A stretch of 64,000 nucleotides of DNA from JAENVT01 sp031370825 (GTDB lineage: Bacteria; Actinomycetota; Acidimicrobiia; Acidimicrobiales; Ilumatobacteraceae), in the NCBI GenBank assembly GCA_031370825.1, contig JANMRB010000108.1:1-64000 (forward strand), read 5' to 3'. How positions within the stretch are numbered: position 1 is the first letter of the stretch; each line of letters begins with the position of its first letter. The notes under the pieces are model-generated. The model made no database searches, was not told the DNA's origin, and saw nothing but the letters and a program-made list of their open reading frames with translations. Shown piece after piece: positions 1 to 8,383 of the stretch. The translations under genes were made by a program, and so were the position numbers.

Positions 1-1173
1 GCCATCGTCGGCGCGGGGCCTGCGGGTCTCGTCGTTGCACACCTGCTGCAGCGTGCGGGCATCGACTTCGTCTTGCTCGAGCGTCACCAGCATTCCGACA
101 TGGAAAACCTCGCCAAGGCGGGAGCGGTGGAGTACCGCACCGTCGAGCTGTTGAGGGGAGTGGGGCTGGCTCCTAATCCGCTGGACTTCGAGGCGACGAA
201 CCAGTGCTGCGAGTTCCGGACCCCTGAAGAGAGCGTGGTCTTCGACTACGGAGCTCTGACCGGTGGCCGACCGCACTACGTCTACCCGCAGCACGAGCTC
301 GTCGCCCGGCTCTGCGACGCGCTGGTCGCGGTCGATGGTGACATCCGCTTCGGCTGCGTGGCCACCGGATTGGATCACGACCACGACGGCGTGACGTTGT
401 CGGTCGTCGACGCGGCGGGAGGACCGGTGACACTGCGGTGCCAGGTGGTCGCTGGTTGCGACGGTGGCCGCGGAGTGGTTGCGGGCGCGTTGCGCGGTTG
501 CCAGGTCGTCGAGCAGATGTTGGCCGTTCGATGGCTGGCTGTGCTGGGCAAGACCCCGCCCCTCGAACTGCACACCATCTATGCCGCCCACCCGCGAGGT
601 TTCGCCGGGCAGATGCGCCGCCTTCCATCCCTGACCCGCTTCTACCTCGAAGTCCCTGCGACCGACACGATCGCCGATTGGCCAGAGACCCGCGTGCGCG
701 AAGAGCTGACCACGCGACTGATGGTTCCCGGTCGCCTCGCCGACGTCGAGTTCATCGAGCCGTCACTGGCCGATCTGCGGATGAAGATGACCACGCCGAT
801 GCAGGATGGCCGTGTGTTCGTGGCGGGCGACGCCGCACATGTCATCACCCCCGCGGGTGGGAAGGGCATGAACCTCGCGATCCAGGATGCCGTCGAGTTG
901 GCCCAGGGTCTCGTCGAACGCTTCGGTCCGACCGGCGATGGGGGTCGCCTCGATCGGTACTCCGAGACGCGGCTGCCGGGCATTTGGCGAGCGCAGGCGT
1001 TCTCTCGATGGATGCTCCGCCTCATCCTTGCCGGCTCCGACGAGGCGGCTGGTCAGGCTGATGTCGGTTCGTTCGGGGCCGGTCTGCGACAAGGCTGGGT
1101 CTCGGCGCTTCAACACGACCCCACGTTGGCGCGTTGGTTTGCGTACGCATACGCCGGCGTCGATCCGGACTGA
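1..1173 (+). CDS. pobA: FAD-dependent aromatic hydroxylase, 4-hydroxybenzoate 3-monooxygenase-like (5' end outside window)
   Basis: The frame is open from base 1 and already contains the N-terminal FAD-binding loop (GAGPAGL), so only a few residues are missing; about 390 residues are visible, the usual PobA length. A second flavin motif, GDAAHVITPAGGKGMN, lies near residue 275, and the PobA-like stretch VYPQHELV near residue 97 fits. PobA converts 4-hydroxybenzoate to protocatechuate with NAD(P)H and O2 in the cytosol. No other protocatechuate-pathway gene is visible. The family (PF01494) is secure. The exact substrate is inferred from overall resemblance, and a related aromatic hydroxylase remains possible. 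Confidence 0.75.
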   Translation, partial: AIVGAGPAGLVVAHLLQRAGIDFVLLERHQHSDMENLAKAGAVEYRTVELLRGVGLAPNPLDFEATNQCCEFRTPEESVVFDYGALTGGRPHYVYPQHELVARLCDALVAVDGDIRFGCVATGLDHDHDGVTLSVVDAAGGPVTLRCQVVAGCDGGRGVVAGALRGCQVVEQMLAVRWLAVLGKTPPLELHTIYAAHPRGFAGQMRRLPSLTRFYLEVPATDTIADWPETRVREELTTRLMVPGRLADVEFIEPSLADLRMKMTTPMQDGRVFVAGDAAHVITPAGGKGMNLAIQDAVELAQGLVERFGPTGDGGRLDRYSETRLPGIWRAQAFSRWMLRLILAGSDEAAGQADVGSFGAGLRQGWVSALQHDPTLARWFAYAYAGVDPD

Positions 1174-1196
1174 AACACTCACGCAGCGCGAACCGA

Positions 1197-1658
1197 CTAC
1201 TCGGGGTGCGAGTCGATCTCGGCCAAGACCTGACCGATGATCTTGGTCGCTTTGTGATGAGGAAGTTCCTCGCCGCCTTCGGCGTCAGCCACTTCCGAGG
1301 CGAACGCCTGGATCGAAGGGGTCCCGCCGACCAGCACATGGCGGAGTGCATCGGCGCTGGCTCCGCGATCTTCGAGCGATTCGACAGCTTCGGCCACATG
1401 GGCCGGGTCCTCGGCTACGGCATGCACGACCGCCATGGCCTGTTCGCGACCTGAGGCGGTGGACACCACCTCATGGTCCGGGTTCTGCTGGGCGTCCCAT
1501 TCGGCAAGTGCCTCGCTGTAGCCACCCTCGCCCGGGTGTAGGACCATCGTCGTCTCCACGGCGTCCGTCGGGGTATCGCCCTCGTCCTCGTCTGCAGAAT
1601 GACGTGTCGGTGCAACCGGAACAGTGAGCGAGCCGTCGTCGTGTCTGATTATTTCCAT
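1197..1658 (-). CDS. hypothetical acidic protein, 153 aa
   Basis: The ATG at 1658 opens a soluble, strongly acidic 153-residue protein with no signal peptide or membrane segment. The N-terminal half is rich in Asp, Glu and Thr (low complexity around residues 18-40). The C-terminal half (about 75-150) looks helical, with Ala/Glu/Val-rich stretches. I recognise no family. It runs in the opposite direction to the PobA-like gene, which ends 24 bp away, and the repeat at 1719-1791 lies upstream of it. Codon use resembles its neighbours, so it is probably a real gene. Confidence 0.55.
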   Translation of the reverse strand: MEIIRHDDGSLTVPVAPTRHSADEDEGDTPTDAVETTMVLHPGEGGYSEALAEWDAQQNPDHEVVSTASGREQAMAVVHAVAEDPAHVAEAVESLEDRGASADALRHVLVGGTPSIQAFASEVADAEGGEELPHHKATKIIGQVLAEIDSHPE

Positions 1659-1718
1659 GCGGACCCTGTACCCAAATCAGCCTCGCCGTATGCATCCCGT
1701 TCCGCGCAGCCCGAATCC

Positions 1719-1791
1719 ATACGAGTGTTTGCCGTCACCCCGGGGTGGACGGAAACACTCCGATGCGACCAGGCGGGACGCAAACACTCGG
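1719..1791 (-). repeat. intergenic palindromic repeat, copy A
   Basis: Read on the minus strand this matches copy B (42251-42326) along most of its length. It shares CCGAGTGTTTGCG, then ATCGGAGTGTYTCC, then an inner palindrome of CACCCC facing GGGGTG, then AAACACTCGTATG. The two halves of the inner palindrome pair GAGTGTTT with AAACACTC. It lies between the 3' end of the aldo/keto reductase and the 5' end of the 153-aa gene. Confidence 0.75.
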
Positions 1792-1792
1792 A

Positions 1793-2737
1793 CTAGGTGG
1801 ACGCTAGGTCGTCGAGGCGGCGGCGTTGAGCGTCGTCGAGAGACTCGAACACCTGCAGCGAGGCGACGTTCTCGCGTAGCTGCTCCGGGGAGGTGGCGCC
1901 GAACAGCACGCTGGCGAGGCGGGGGTGGCCGAGGGCGAACGAGAACGCGAGGCTGGCCGGCGACACGTTCCACTCCCGAGCCAGCTCGACGACAGCGGCC
2001 GCACGCTCCTTGCCGGAAACCGCGGCGGCAGTCTCATCGGTCGTTGCACGCCCCGATTCGCCGTGCAGGTACTTTCCCGTCAGCGTCCCACCGGCCAGCA
2101 CGTACGAAGCGACAAGGCCGATGTCGAAGTCCGCCAACACGGCCTCCATCGCCGGATCCTGGACCCAATCGGGATGCACCAGGCTGTAGGGAAGTTGTGC
2201 CGCCGCGGGAAGCGGTACGCCGAGCGAACGAGCGGCATGCACCGCTTCAGTCAGCGCATCGGCCGGCCAGTTGCCGACGCCCCATGCCCGCGCCAGGCCG
2301 GACGAGACCAACCCCGCTACTTGCACGACGAGCTCCCTGATCGTCAAGCCCTGTGGGGGCTGCATGGTGTAGATCAGGTCGATGTGGTCGAGTCCCATCC
2401 GACCGAGCGATCCATCGAGCTCAGCGGCGGCATCCTCGTCGGGCCAGAACTCCCACCACAGCTTGTTGGCGACGACGACCTCGTCGCGCGCCCAGCCCGC
2501 CGCGCGGAAGAGCTCGCCGAAGACAACTTCGGAGTAGCCCGTCGGTATCGGCGCTGTGCCGGTCTCGTCGTTGTATCGGGCATCGTCGAGGAAGGTGACG
2601 CCCGCCTCGCGCGCCGCCCGCATCACGGCGAGCCCTTGCTCTCGCGGGATCCGTTCGAACGTTCGCCACGATCCCAGTGAGCAGAGCGAGACTTCCAAGT
2701 CGGACGAGCCGAGCGGACGATGGGGAAGCGCGGGCAT
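1793..2737 (-). CDS. aldo/keto reductase family protein
   Basis: A 314-residue TIM-barrel AKR. The N-terminus LPHRPLGSSDLEVS and FLDDARYND (catalytic Asp and Tyr near residues 52-57) are typical, as is the Lys in ANKLWW near residue 90. At the usual catalytic-His position (LxxxHxP in most members) it reads YTMQPP, so His appears replaced by Gln; His is also replaced in the AKR6 (Kv-beta) group, so this is unusual but not disabling by itself. Such enzymes reduce aldehydes or ketones with NADPH in the cytosol; the substrate is unknown. It starts 15 bp after argJ on the same strand and is likely co-transcribed with marR-argJ. Confidence 0.85.
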   Translation of the reverse strand: MPALPHRPLGSSDLEVSLCSLGSWRTFERIPREQGLAVMRAAREAGVTFLDDARYNDETGTAPIPTGYSEVVFGELFRAAGWARDEVVVANKLWWEFWPDEDAAAELDGSLGRMGLDHIDLIYTMQPPQGLTIRELVVQVAGLVSSGLARAWGVGNWPADALTEAVHAARSLGVPLPAAAQLPYSLVHPDWVQDPAMEAVLADFDIGLVASYVLAGGTLTGKYLHGESGRATTDETAAAVSGKERAAAVVELAREWNVSPASLAFSFALGHPRLASVLFGATSPEQLRENVASLQVFESLDDAQRRRLDDLAST

Positions 2738-2751
2738 GTCGGCTCCTGGAG

Positions 2752-3912
2752 CTAGGTCGTGTAGTCGGCGTTGATCCGAACGTAGCCGTCGGTCAGATCA
2801 CAGCCCCACACCGTGGCAGAGGCTTCGCCGGCGGCGAGCGCAGCTGTGATGTGAATCTCGCTGCCGCGCATGTATGCGGCGAGGACAGCGAGCCCGGCAT
2901 CGGCCACCGAGGTTGGATACACCTCTTGCGGTCCGAACCGGATGACCACCCTGGATTGGTCCACCTCGTCGGCGGTTGTCGACTTGCCGATCGCCATGGC
3001 CACGCGACCCCAGTTGGGATCGGCGCCGTGCACAGCGGTCTTGACGAGCGGGGAGTTGACGATTGCCTTGGCGACTCGCTTTGCCTGGCTCGGCGAGGCC
3101 GCTTGCTGAACCGTCACCTCGATCAACTTCTCAGCGCCTTCCCCGTCGCGCGCGATTTGCTTGGTCAACGACACGGCAACCTCGTACAGCCCGTGCTCGA
3201 AGGCATCGAGATCGACCGGACCGGCGGAACCACTTGCCATCACGATTGCTGTGTCGCTGGTCGAGGTGTCGGTGTCGATCGACACGCAGTTGAACGTACG
3301 GTCGATCACTCGTCGGAAGATCGGATCGAGATCTACGGCATCGAGCTGCGCATCTGTCAACAGCACCGTGATCATCGTCGCCATGTTCGGTTCGATCATC
3401 CCAACACCTTTGGCCACGCCGACGATCCGCGACGCACCGACTGATGCGGCCGCGACCTTTGGGACCGTGTCAGTCGTCATCATTCCGGCGGCGACTCGGT
3501 GGGCATCGACGAGCGGCAGTGTTGACGGGATCGCGCCGAGGCCGGCACGCACCTTGTCCATCGGATAGTGACGGCCGATGACACCGGTCGAAGCAATCAG
3601 CACGTCGCCGGCGGCACAACCGATGGCGTCGGCGACACGCTTGACGACCTCGCGCGCGTCGGCCAGCCCTCGCGCACCGGTGGCGACGTTCGCGTTCTTG
3701 GAGATCACGACCACTGCTTGAGCAGTCGGTGACGACAGGTGCTCGCGACTGACGATCACACTCGGGCCGGCGAAACTGCTCGTGGTGAACATGCCGGCTG
3801 CGGTGCAGGGCTTGTCGGTGGCTACGACCACCAGATCGTCGGTCGTGTCCTTGATGCCGATGTTCGCAACGTAGGCGCGGAATCCAACGGGAAGCGCAAT
3901 CACCGCGGACAC
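2752..3912 (-). CDS. argJ: ArgJ-family glutamate N-acetyltransferase / ornithine acetyltransferase
   Basis: 386 residues, the full ArgJ/OAT length. The autoproteolysis region reads KGVGMIEPNMATM (about 168-180), so self-cleavage would fall between Ala178 and Thr179, making Thr179 the nucleophile of the beta chain. ArgJ transfers acetyl from N-acetylornithine to glutamate in the cyclic arginine pathway; related OAT enzymes act in other pathways. The start is a GTG at 3912, which overlaps the end of the upstream marR gene by 13 bp and suggests translational coupling. No argBCDFG genes are nearby, so a role outside arginine synthesis is possible. Confidence 0.85.
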   Translation of the reverse strand: MSAVIALPVGFRAYVANIGIKDTTDDLVVVATDKPCTAAGMFTTSSFAGPSVIVSREHLSSPTAQAVVVISKNANVATGARGLADAREVVKRVADAIGCAAGDVLIASTGVIGRHYPMDKVRAGLGAIPSTLPLVDAHRVAAGMMTTDTVPKVAAASVGASRIVGVAKGVGMIEPNMATMITVLLTDAQLDAVDLDPIFRRVIDRTFNCVSIDTDTSTSDTAIVMASGSAGPVDLDAFEHGLYEVAVSLTKQIARDGEGAEKLIEVTVQQAASPSQAKRVAKAIVNSPLVKTAVHGADPNWGRVAMAIGKSTTADEVDQSRVVIRFGPQEVYPTSVADAGLAVLAAYMRGSEIHITAALAAGEASATVWGCDLTDGYVRINADYTT

Positions 3913-4358
3913 GCGCTGAGATTGGTGCGCACCGTTTCGAAGACGTTGCCGAGCTCCTGGATCTGGTCGCGTGTCAGGCCCTTGAAGAAGCGCTTGCGCA
4001 CGCTCGCCACGTGGTCCGGCGCAGCCTCAGCCAACTTGGCATGGCCTTTTGAGGTGAGTGCGGCGAACATCACTCGGCGATCTGAGGGGTTGGCAACACG
4101 CTCGACCAATCCGGTGGATACGAGCCCGTCGAGCCGACGGGTCAGCCCGCTCGGTGATAGCTGGAGCACGTTGGCCAAATCGCACATGCGCATCCGCAGG
4201 TCCTCGGCCTCGGAGAGACGAACCAACACTTCATAGTCGCCAAACGTCAGGCCGAAGGGCTGGAGGTCGCTCTCCATTGCAGCCGTCATGATGTTGACCG
4301 ATTCGATGAAGTTTCGCCATGCTCGCATCTCGCTCGCCGATAGCCACGTGGTCGCCAT
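3900..4358 (-). CDS. MarR-family transcriptional regulator
   Basis: 152 residues with the winged-helix MarR core: LTFGDYEVLVRLSEAE (helix 2-3), LANVLQLSPSGLTRRLDGLV (recognition helix, about 75-95) and the wing NPSDRRVMFAALT (about 105-117). Divergent from the yceI-type gene and head of the marR-argJ-AKR group. A TATAGT box sits 6 nt before its ATG, inside a palindrome (4363-4379), so autorepression is likely. The ligand is unknown. Confidence 0.9.
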   Translation of the reverse strand: MATTWLSASEMRAWRNFIESVNIMTAAMESDLQPFGLTFGDYEVLVRLSEAEDLRMRMCDLANVLQLSPSGLTRRLDGLVSTGLVERVANPSDRRVMFAALTSKGHAKLAEAAPDHVASVRKRFFKGLTRDQIQELGNVFETVRTNLSACPR

Positions 4359-4362
4359 GCGA

Positions 4363-4379
4363 TTACTATATCTAGTGAA
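4363..4379. promoter_or_regulatory. candidate MarR operator overlapping the marR -10 box
   Basis: TTACTATATCTAGTGAA is an imperfect inverted repeat (TTACTA facing TAGTGAA). On the minus strand it contains TATAGT at 4365-4370, a TANNNT -10 hexamer whose 6-nt spacing to the marR ATG predicts a leaderless mRNA. A MarR dimer bound here would block that promoter. It also lies just upstream of the yceI -35 at 4388. Confidence 0.55.
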
Positions 4380-4387
4380 GAAGAAGG

Positions 4388-4416
4388 TTGCGACCGCAAG
4401 GATAGTCGGCTAGCTT
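4388..4416 (+). promoter_or_regulatory. promoter of the yceI-VOC pair
   Basis: TTGCGA at 4388-4393 and TAGCTT at 4411-4416 are separated by 17 bp, a canonical housekeeping arrangement. The predicted transcript starts near 4423 and leaves a leader of about 70 nt before the AGAAGGAG ribosome-binding site of the gene at 4493. Confidence 0.55.
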
Positions 4417-4492
4417 AGTTGTGCCCGCAAGAAACGCGGCAGAGCTCACGTACACAGAACCATCCACGAAAGGCCATAGAAGGAGTCTTGAA

Positions 4493-5053
4493 ATGTCAGC
4501 AATCACCGATCTCACACCCGGCGTTTGGACTGTCGACCCCGTCCACTCCTCCATCGGTTTTGTGGCACGGCACCTCATGGTCACCAAGGTCCGTGGTCGA
4601 TTCAGCTCCTTCATCGGCACGATCACGATCGCTGAGAATCCGTTGGAGTCGAAGGTCGAGGCAACCCTCGACGTCGCCTCGGTCACCACCGGCGATGACA
4701 CCCGGGAGGCACACCTCAAGTCGCCCGACTTCTTCGACGTCGAGAAGCATCCGAAGATGACATTGGTGAGCACGGGAATCGAGGAAGACGGCAAGGACTA
4801 CTTGCTGCACACCGATCTGAGGATCAAGGGCATCACCAAGCCAGTCGACTTCGAACTCGAGTTCGAGGGTGTCAGCGGCGATCCGTGGGGCGGCACTCGC
4901 GCCGGATTCAGCGCCGAGGCTGAGGTCAATCGCAGGGATTGGGGCCTCGAGTGGAACGTCATTCTGGACACCGGTGGAGTGATGCTCGGCGAGAAGGTCA
5001 AGATTCAGCTAGATGTCCAAGCGGTCCTACAACTCCCAGCGGTCACGCCATGA
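4493..5053 (+). CDS. YceI-family protein (lipocalin-like polyisoprenoid-binding fold)
   Basis: 186 residues covering the whole YceI domain: WTVDPVHSSIGFVARHLMV at the N-terminus, then ESKVEATLDVASVTTGDDTR and the central HPKMTLVST strand, ending with the WGLEWN/GEKVKIQLDVQAV strands. YceI proteins bind isoprenoid or other hydrophobic ligands. No signal peptide is present, so this copy should be cytosolic. The ATG at 4493 is chosen over the in-frame start at 4421 because AGAAGGAG lies just upstream and homology begins there. Its TGA overlaps the ATG of the next gene (ATGA), so the two are coupled. The divergent MarR is a plausible regulator. Confidence 0.88.
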   Translation: MSAITDLTPGVWTVDPVHSSIGFVARHLMVTKVRGRFSSFIGTITIAENPLESKVEATLDVASVTTGDDTREAHLKSPDFFDVEKHPKMTLVSTGIEEDGKDYLLHTDLRIKGITKPVDFELEFEGVSGDPWGGTRAGFSAEAEVNRRDWGLEWNVILDTGGVMLGEKVKIQLDVQAVLQLPAVTP

Positions 5054-5517
5054 TCAGACGACTCAACCACGCTGTGCTGTGGGTGCGCGATGCCCAGCGC
5101 TCCGCCGATTTCTACACCAAAGTGCTGGGCTTCGAGGCTGTTGCAACGATGGGCAGTCAGGCCGTTTTCCTCCGCGCCGACGGATCGACCAACGACCACG
5201 ATCTCGGTGTCTTCACGGTGGGGGATCGGCCTCAACCTCCCCCGCAGTCGCCCGGGCTCTACCATTTGGCCTGGCAGGTCAACACCATCGAAGACCTTGC
5301 CAAGTTGCGCACCAAGCTTGTCGCCGCTGGCTCACTTGTCGGCGAGAGCGATCACGGTGTCAGCAAGAGCCTGTATGCCAAGGATCCTGACGGCATCGAG
5401 TTCGAAGTCATGTGGGCCGTGCCCAAGGAGGACTGGCCGACGGGGCCAACGACGGAGCGGCTGGATCTCGACGCGGAACTTGCTCGATGGGCGGCTGTCG
5501 ACACCGCTGATCAATAG
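5050..5517 (+). CDS. VOC (glyoxalase/dioxygenase) family protein
   Basis: 155 residues of the vicinal-oxygen-chelate fold with two beta-alpha-beta modules: LNHAVLWVRDAQRSADFYTK and YHLAWQVNTIEDLAKL. Candidate metal ligands are His7 (LNHAV), the His in LYHLAW and the Glu in GIEFEVMWAV. These proteins act as dioxygenases, glyoxalases or epimerases; which of these applies here cannot be told. The ATG overlaps the yceI stop by 4 bp, so it is translationally coupled to it. Confidence 0.85.
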   Translation: MIRRLNHAVLWVRDAQRSADFYTKVLGFEAVATMGSQAVFLRADGSTNDHDLGVFTVGDRPQPPPQSPGLYHLAWQVNTIEDLAKLRTKLVAAGSLVGESDHGVSKSLYAKDPDGIEFEVMWAVPKEDWPTGPTTERLDLDAELARWAAVDTADQ

Positions 5518-5534
5518 CAGCGAGTCAACAGTCG

Positions 5535-6431
5535 TTATGGGCGATGCAGCAATGCTCGAAGCGCGGTCTCCAACGTTGGGTGTTGGAACTCGTAACCGCT
5601 GCGTTGCAGCGCGGTGGGCAGCACCCGTTGACCGCTGAGCAGCAGCGTCTCGACCGCCTCTCCGCCGAGCATCATCTTCGGCACGAACATCGGGACCGGC
5701 AACACCGCCGGTCGGCGCAGGACCCTGGCGAGAGTCGCCGTGAACTCGCCGTTGGTCACGGGTTCGGGAGCCGTGACGTTGACGGCTCCACATGTCTCGG
5801 CCGACAGCAGATGAACGATTGCTCCGACCTCGTCGTCGATAGAGACCCAGCTCTGCCACTGATGGCCGTTTCCGAATCGACCGCCGAGGCCGAGCTTGAA
5901 CAGCGGAAGCTGCTTCTTCAGCGCACCACCCTTTGCCGACAGCACGATGCCCGTGCGGAGATGCACCGTGCGAATGCTCTCCTTCTCGGCCGCAACTGTG
6001 GCACCTTCCCACTGCTGGGCAAGATCACTGAGGAAGTCGTCGCCGGGTGCCGACAATTCGTCGAGCCGCTCGTCGCCGCGATCGCCGTACCAGCCGACGG
6101 CCGAGCCGGAGATGAACACGGATGGCTTGCGATCGAGCTCTGCCATGGTGGTGGCGAGTAGTTCCGTCGCCAGCAACCTGCTCGACACCAGCTTGGCTTT
6201 GTAGTCGTCGCTCCATCGCTTGTCGCCGATGTTGGCACCCGACAGGTTGATGACGGCGTCGCAACCGTCGAAGGCGGCGGGATCGAGTGTGCCCGCAGCG
6301 GGATCCCATGTCCGCTCACCATCCTTCGCAGTGCGTCGCACCAGTCGCAGCACCGTGTGTCTGTCTGCCGAAAGTCGCTTGGTCAGGGCCGTGCCGATGA
6401 GTCCACTGCCGCCCGACATGAGGATGCGCAT
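5535..6431 (-). CDS. TIGR01777 family NAD(P)-dependent epimerase (YfcH/SulA-like)
   Basis: The extended-SDR Rossmann motif GGSGLIGTAL is at the N-terminus, followed by DAVINLSGANIGDKRW and the SGSAVGWYGDRGDE block typical of the TIGR01777 group, with the C-terminal DUF1731-like tail (RVLPTALQRSGYEFQHPTLE). The function in bacteria is not well defined; a nucleotide-binding oxidoreductase or epimerase is expected. The ATG at 6431 is preferred to the GTG at 6437 because TAACGT sits 6 nt before it, matching the leaderless pattern seen elsewhere in the window. Confidence 0.85.
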   Translation of the reverse strand: MRILMSGGSGLIGTALTKRLSADRHTVLRLVRRTAKDGERTWDPAAGTLDPAAFDGCDAVINLSGANIGDKRWSDDYKAKLVSSRLLATELLATTMAELDRKPSVFISGSAVGWYGDRGDERLDELSAPGDDFLSDLAQQWEGATVAAEKESIRTVHLRTGIVLSAKGGALKKQLPLFKLGLGGRFGNGHQWQSWVSIDDEVGAIVHLLSAETCGAVNVTAPEPVTNGEFTATLARVLRRPAVLPVPMFVPKMMLGGEAVETLLLSGQRVLPTALQRSGYEFQHPTLETALRALLHRP

Positions 6432-6437
6432 CTGCAC

Positions 6438-6443
6438 ACGTTA
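6438..6443 (-). promoter_or_regulatory. -10 box TAACGT of the TIGR01777 epimerase gene
   Basis: TAACGT on the minus strand ends 6 nt before the ATG at 6431, predicting a leaderless transcript. Confidence 0.45.
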
Positions 6444-6537
6444 TGTCGTCGGAAAGATCGTGTTGTTCAAAGTCCTCAGTTGAGCCGTAGACGAGCCGAT
6501 ACCGTTGTGAATCACTTTGCGGCGAAAGGCAAACTCT

Positions 6538-8361
6538 GTGGACAACAACGGTGACGGCATCTCGTTCGACCCACCCCGGATTGAGGGTCCGTCCAACGCG
6601 GGTCCGCCCTTGCTGCCTCCGCCGTCGGGCGTTTACCAGCCATCGTTTCAAGCAGCCGCCTTCGGTTCGCAAGCCAGCGCCCCGACCGCCACAATCGTTT
6701 CGACTGGCACCGCCGGAAAGCGCAGCAGAGGCAAAGTTGTCGGCGGCCTGATCGCTGTCGTCGCGCTTGTGGGGGCCGGTGGGTTCGCAATAACCAAGAT
6801 CGTCGCCGGCAACGATGGCGGGGCCGCGAACCCAACTGAGGTAGGCACGCGGCTGATCGATTCGCTCGCTGCCGAAGACGCACTTGGTGTCGTCGACCTG
6901 CTGCTCCCCGGCGAGCGCGACATGATGCGTCAGCCGCTGATCGACATCGTCGACAACCTCAAGCGCTTGAAGGTCGTGGACAGCACGGCAAGTCTCGACA
7001 AGGTCGGCGGGCTGGACATCTCCTTCGACGGCGTTCAGGTCGAGCCCACCGAGACCAACGTCGACGATGTGGCCGACATCCGGATCACAGCCACCGCAAG
7101 TGCGTCCGTCAACGGTGACACGGTGCCGATCGGCGACCTGCTGATCGATGAGGCATTCGGCGGGAACCGGCCTGAACTAGGCGGCAAATCGCAGAGCTCA
7201 GCGATCGACTGGAACCTCGCGACAGTCAAGCACGACGGCCGTTGGTACCTCAGCGCGTTGTACTCGATCGCCGAGAACTCTCGAGCAGCCGGTGACGAGA
7301 TTCCCGATGCCGGCGTGGTCGCTCGGGGCTCCGACACCCCAGACGGTGCGGTGCAGGCGGTCTTCGACGCTGTTGATGACCTCGACGTCGAGGCGCTGAT
7401 CGCCACGCTCAATCCCAACGAGGCCGAGGCGCTGCAGCGTTACGCGCCGATGTTCATCAAGGATGCTCAGGACAGCCTCGACTCACTCGACGTCAAGGTC
7501 GCTTTCTCGGACATCAAGTTCTCCGTCACCGGCAGCGGCGACCGTCGCACCGTGGCGGTCGACGGATTCACGATGAAGGCCGGGTCCGGCGACAATGAAG
7601 TGACCGTCGAGGACAAGGGTGGCTGCGTGGTCATGACTACCGCCGATTCGACGACCGATACGTGCGAGGGTGGCAGCGCATACGACAGCGCGGTGAAAGC
7701 GCTCGGCCTCGATGACAACGAAGACGTCAAGTCGCTGATCAAGACCGTGCAGGATGCATTTGCCGACATGGCGCCGGTCGGGATCACCGTGCAGAAGGTT
7801 GACGGCAAGTGGTTCGTCAGTCCAGTCGGCACCGTCGCCGACATCTTGCTGGCGGAGTTGTCGGCACTCGACAACGGAGAGTTGACTGACATCATCGATG
7901 GTGCGAAGAAGGTCGCCGACTCGTTGCTGACCAACGGCATCTTCGATGCCGGCTCCGGGACGACGATCGGCGGAGATGGCTCCGACGGTGGCGACACAGG
8001 GTCCAGCGGACTCGATGCCTGCTTTGCAGAGACGGACTACCCGGGCTACTCGGGGTGCATCGCTGCGGGGCTCGACGATGGCTCGATCGATCCGGCACTC
8101 GTCGCCGCGTACTTCAGGTTCCAGGAATGTGGAGTCGGCGAGTCGTACTGGAACGGTGACGTGTACTCCATGGAAGATGAAGCGTTCACTGCGTTCGCGA
8201 CCGGCGCGGCGCCATGTTTCCAGAAGTACATCGCCGACGGAACGATCTCCGAGTTCGAGTTGCCATACGAGCTCTCCCGGCCCGACTGCCTGGAGGGGCG
8301 CAACTGGTACAACGTCACCGATCAGGACTACATCGATCGCGTCTTCGAGTGCGTCGGCTGA
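6538..8361 (+). CDS. membrane-anchored protein with two tandem repeats and a Cys-rich C-terminal domain
   Basis: 607 residues from a GTG at 6538 preceded by GAAAGG. Residues 1-60 are Pro/Ser/Ala-rich and cytosolic, a single membrane segment spans about 66-90, and the remainder should be outside. Two similar modules follow, one starting NPTEVGTRLIDSLAAED (about 95) and the other TPDGAVQAVFDAVDDLD (about 260), each followed by beta-rich sequence, as in ligand-binding or NTF2-like extracellular repeats. After a Gly/Ser/Asp linker the last 115 residues carry six cysteines (CFAETDYPGYSGC, FQECG, APCF, RPDC, FECVG), suggesting three disulfides. I do not recognise a named family. Confidence 0.75.
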   Translation: MDNNGDGISFDPPRIEGPSNAGPPLLPPPSGVYQPSFQAAAFGSQASAPTATIVSTGTAGKRSRGKVVGGLIAVVALVGAGGFAITKIVAGNDGGAANPTEVGTRLIDSLAAEDALGVVDLLLPGERDMMRQPLIDIVDNLKRLKVVDSTASLDKVGGLDISFDGVQVEPTETNVDDVADIRITATASASVNGDTVPIGDLLIDEAFGGNRPELGGKSQSSAIDWNLATVKHDGRWYLSALYSIAENSRAAGDEIPDAGVVARGSDTPDGAVQAVFDAVDDLDVEALIATLNPNEAEALQRYAPMFIKDAQDSLDSLDVKVAFSDIKFSVTGSGDRRTVAVDGFTMKAGSGDNEVTVEDKGGCVVMTTADSTTDTCEGGSAYDSAVKALGLDDNEDVKSLIKTVQDAFADMAPVGITVQKVDGKWFVSPVGTVADILLAELSALDNGELTDIIDGAKKVADSLLTNGIFDAGSGTTIGGDGSDGGDTGSSGLDACFAETDYPGYSGCIAAGLDDGSIDPALVAAYFRFQECGVGESYWNGDVYSMEDEAFTAFATGAAPCFQKYIADGTISEFELPYELSRPDCLEGRNWYNVTDQDYIDRVFECVG

Positions 8362-8383
8362 ACCCCTTCGTGGGCGTCGATCG

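Noticed and set aside
438..1061. Second coding frame over the PobA-like gene (and many similar frames elsewhere)
   Set aside because: Arg/Pro/Ala-rich shadow translation typical of high-GC antisense and alternate frames with no family resemblance.
4421..4492. Longer YceI start at 4421
   Set aside because: AGAAGGAG before 4493 and homology beginning there; the extra 24 residues overlap the promoter region.
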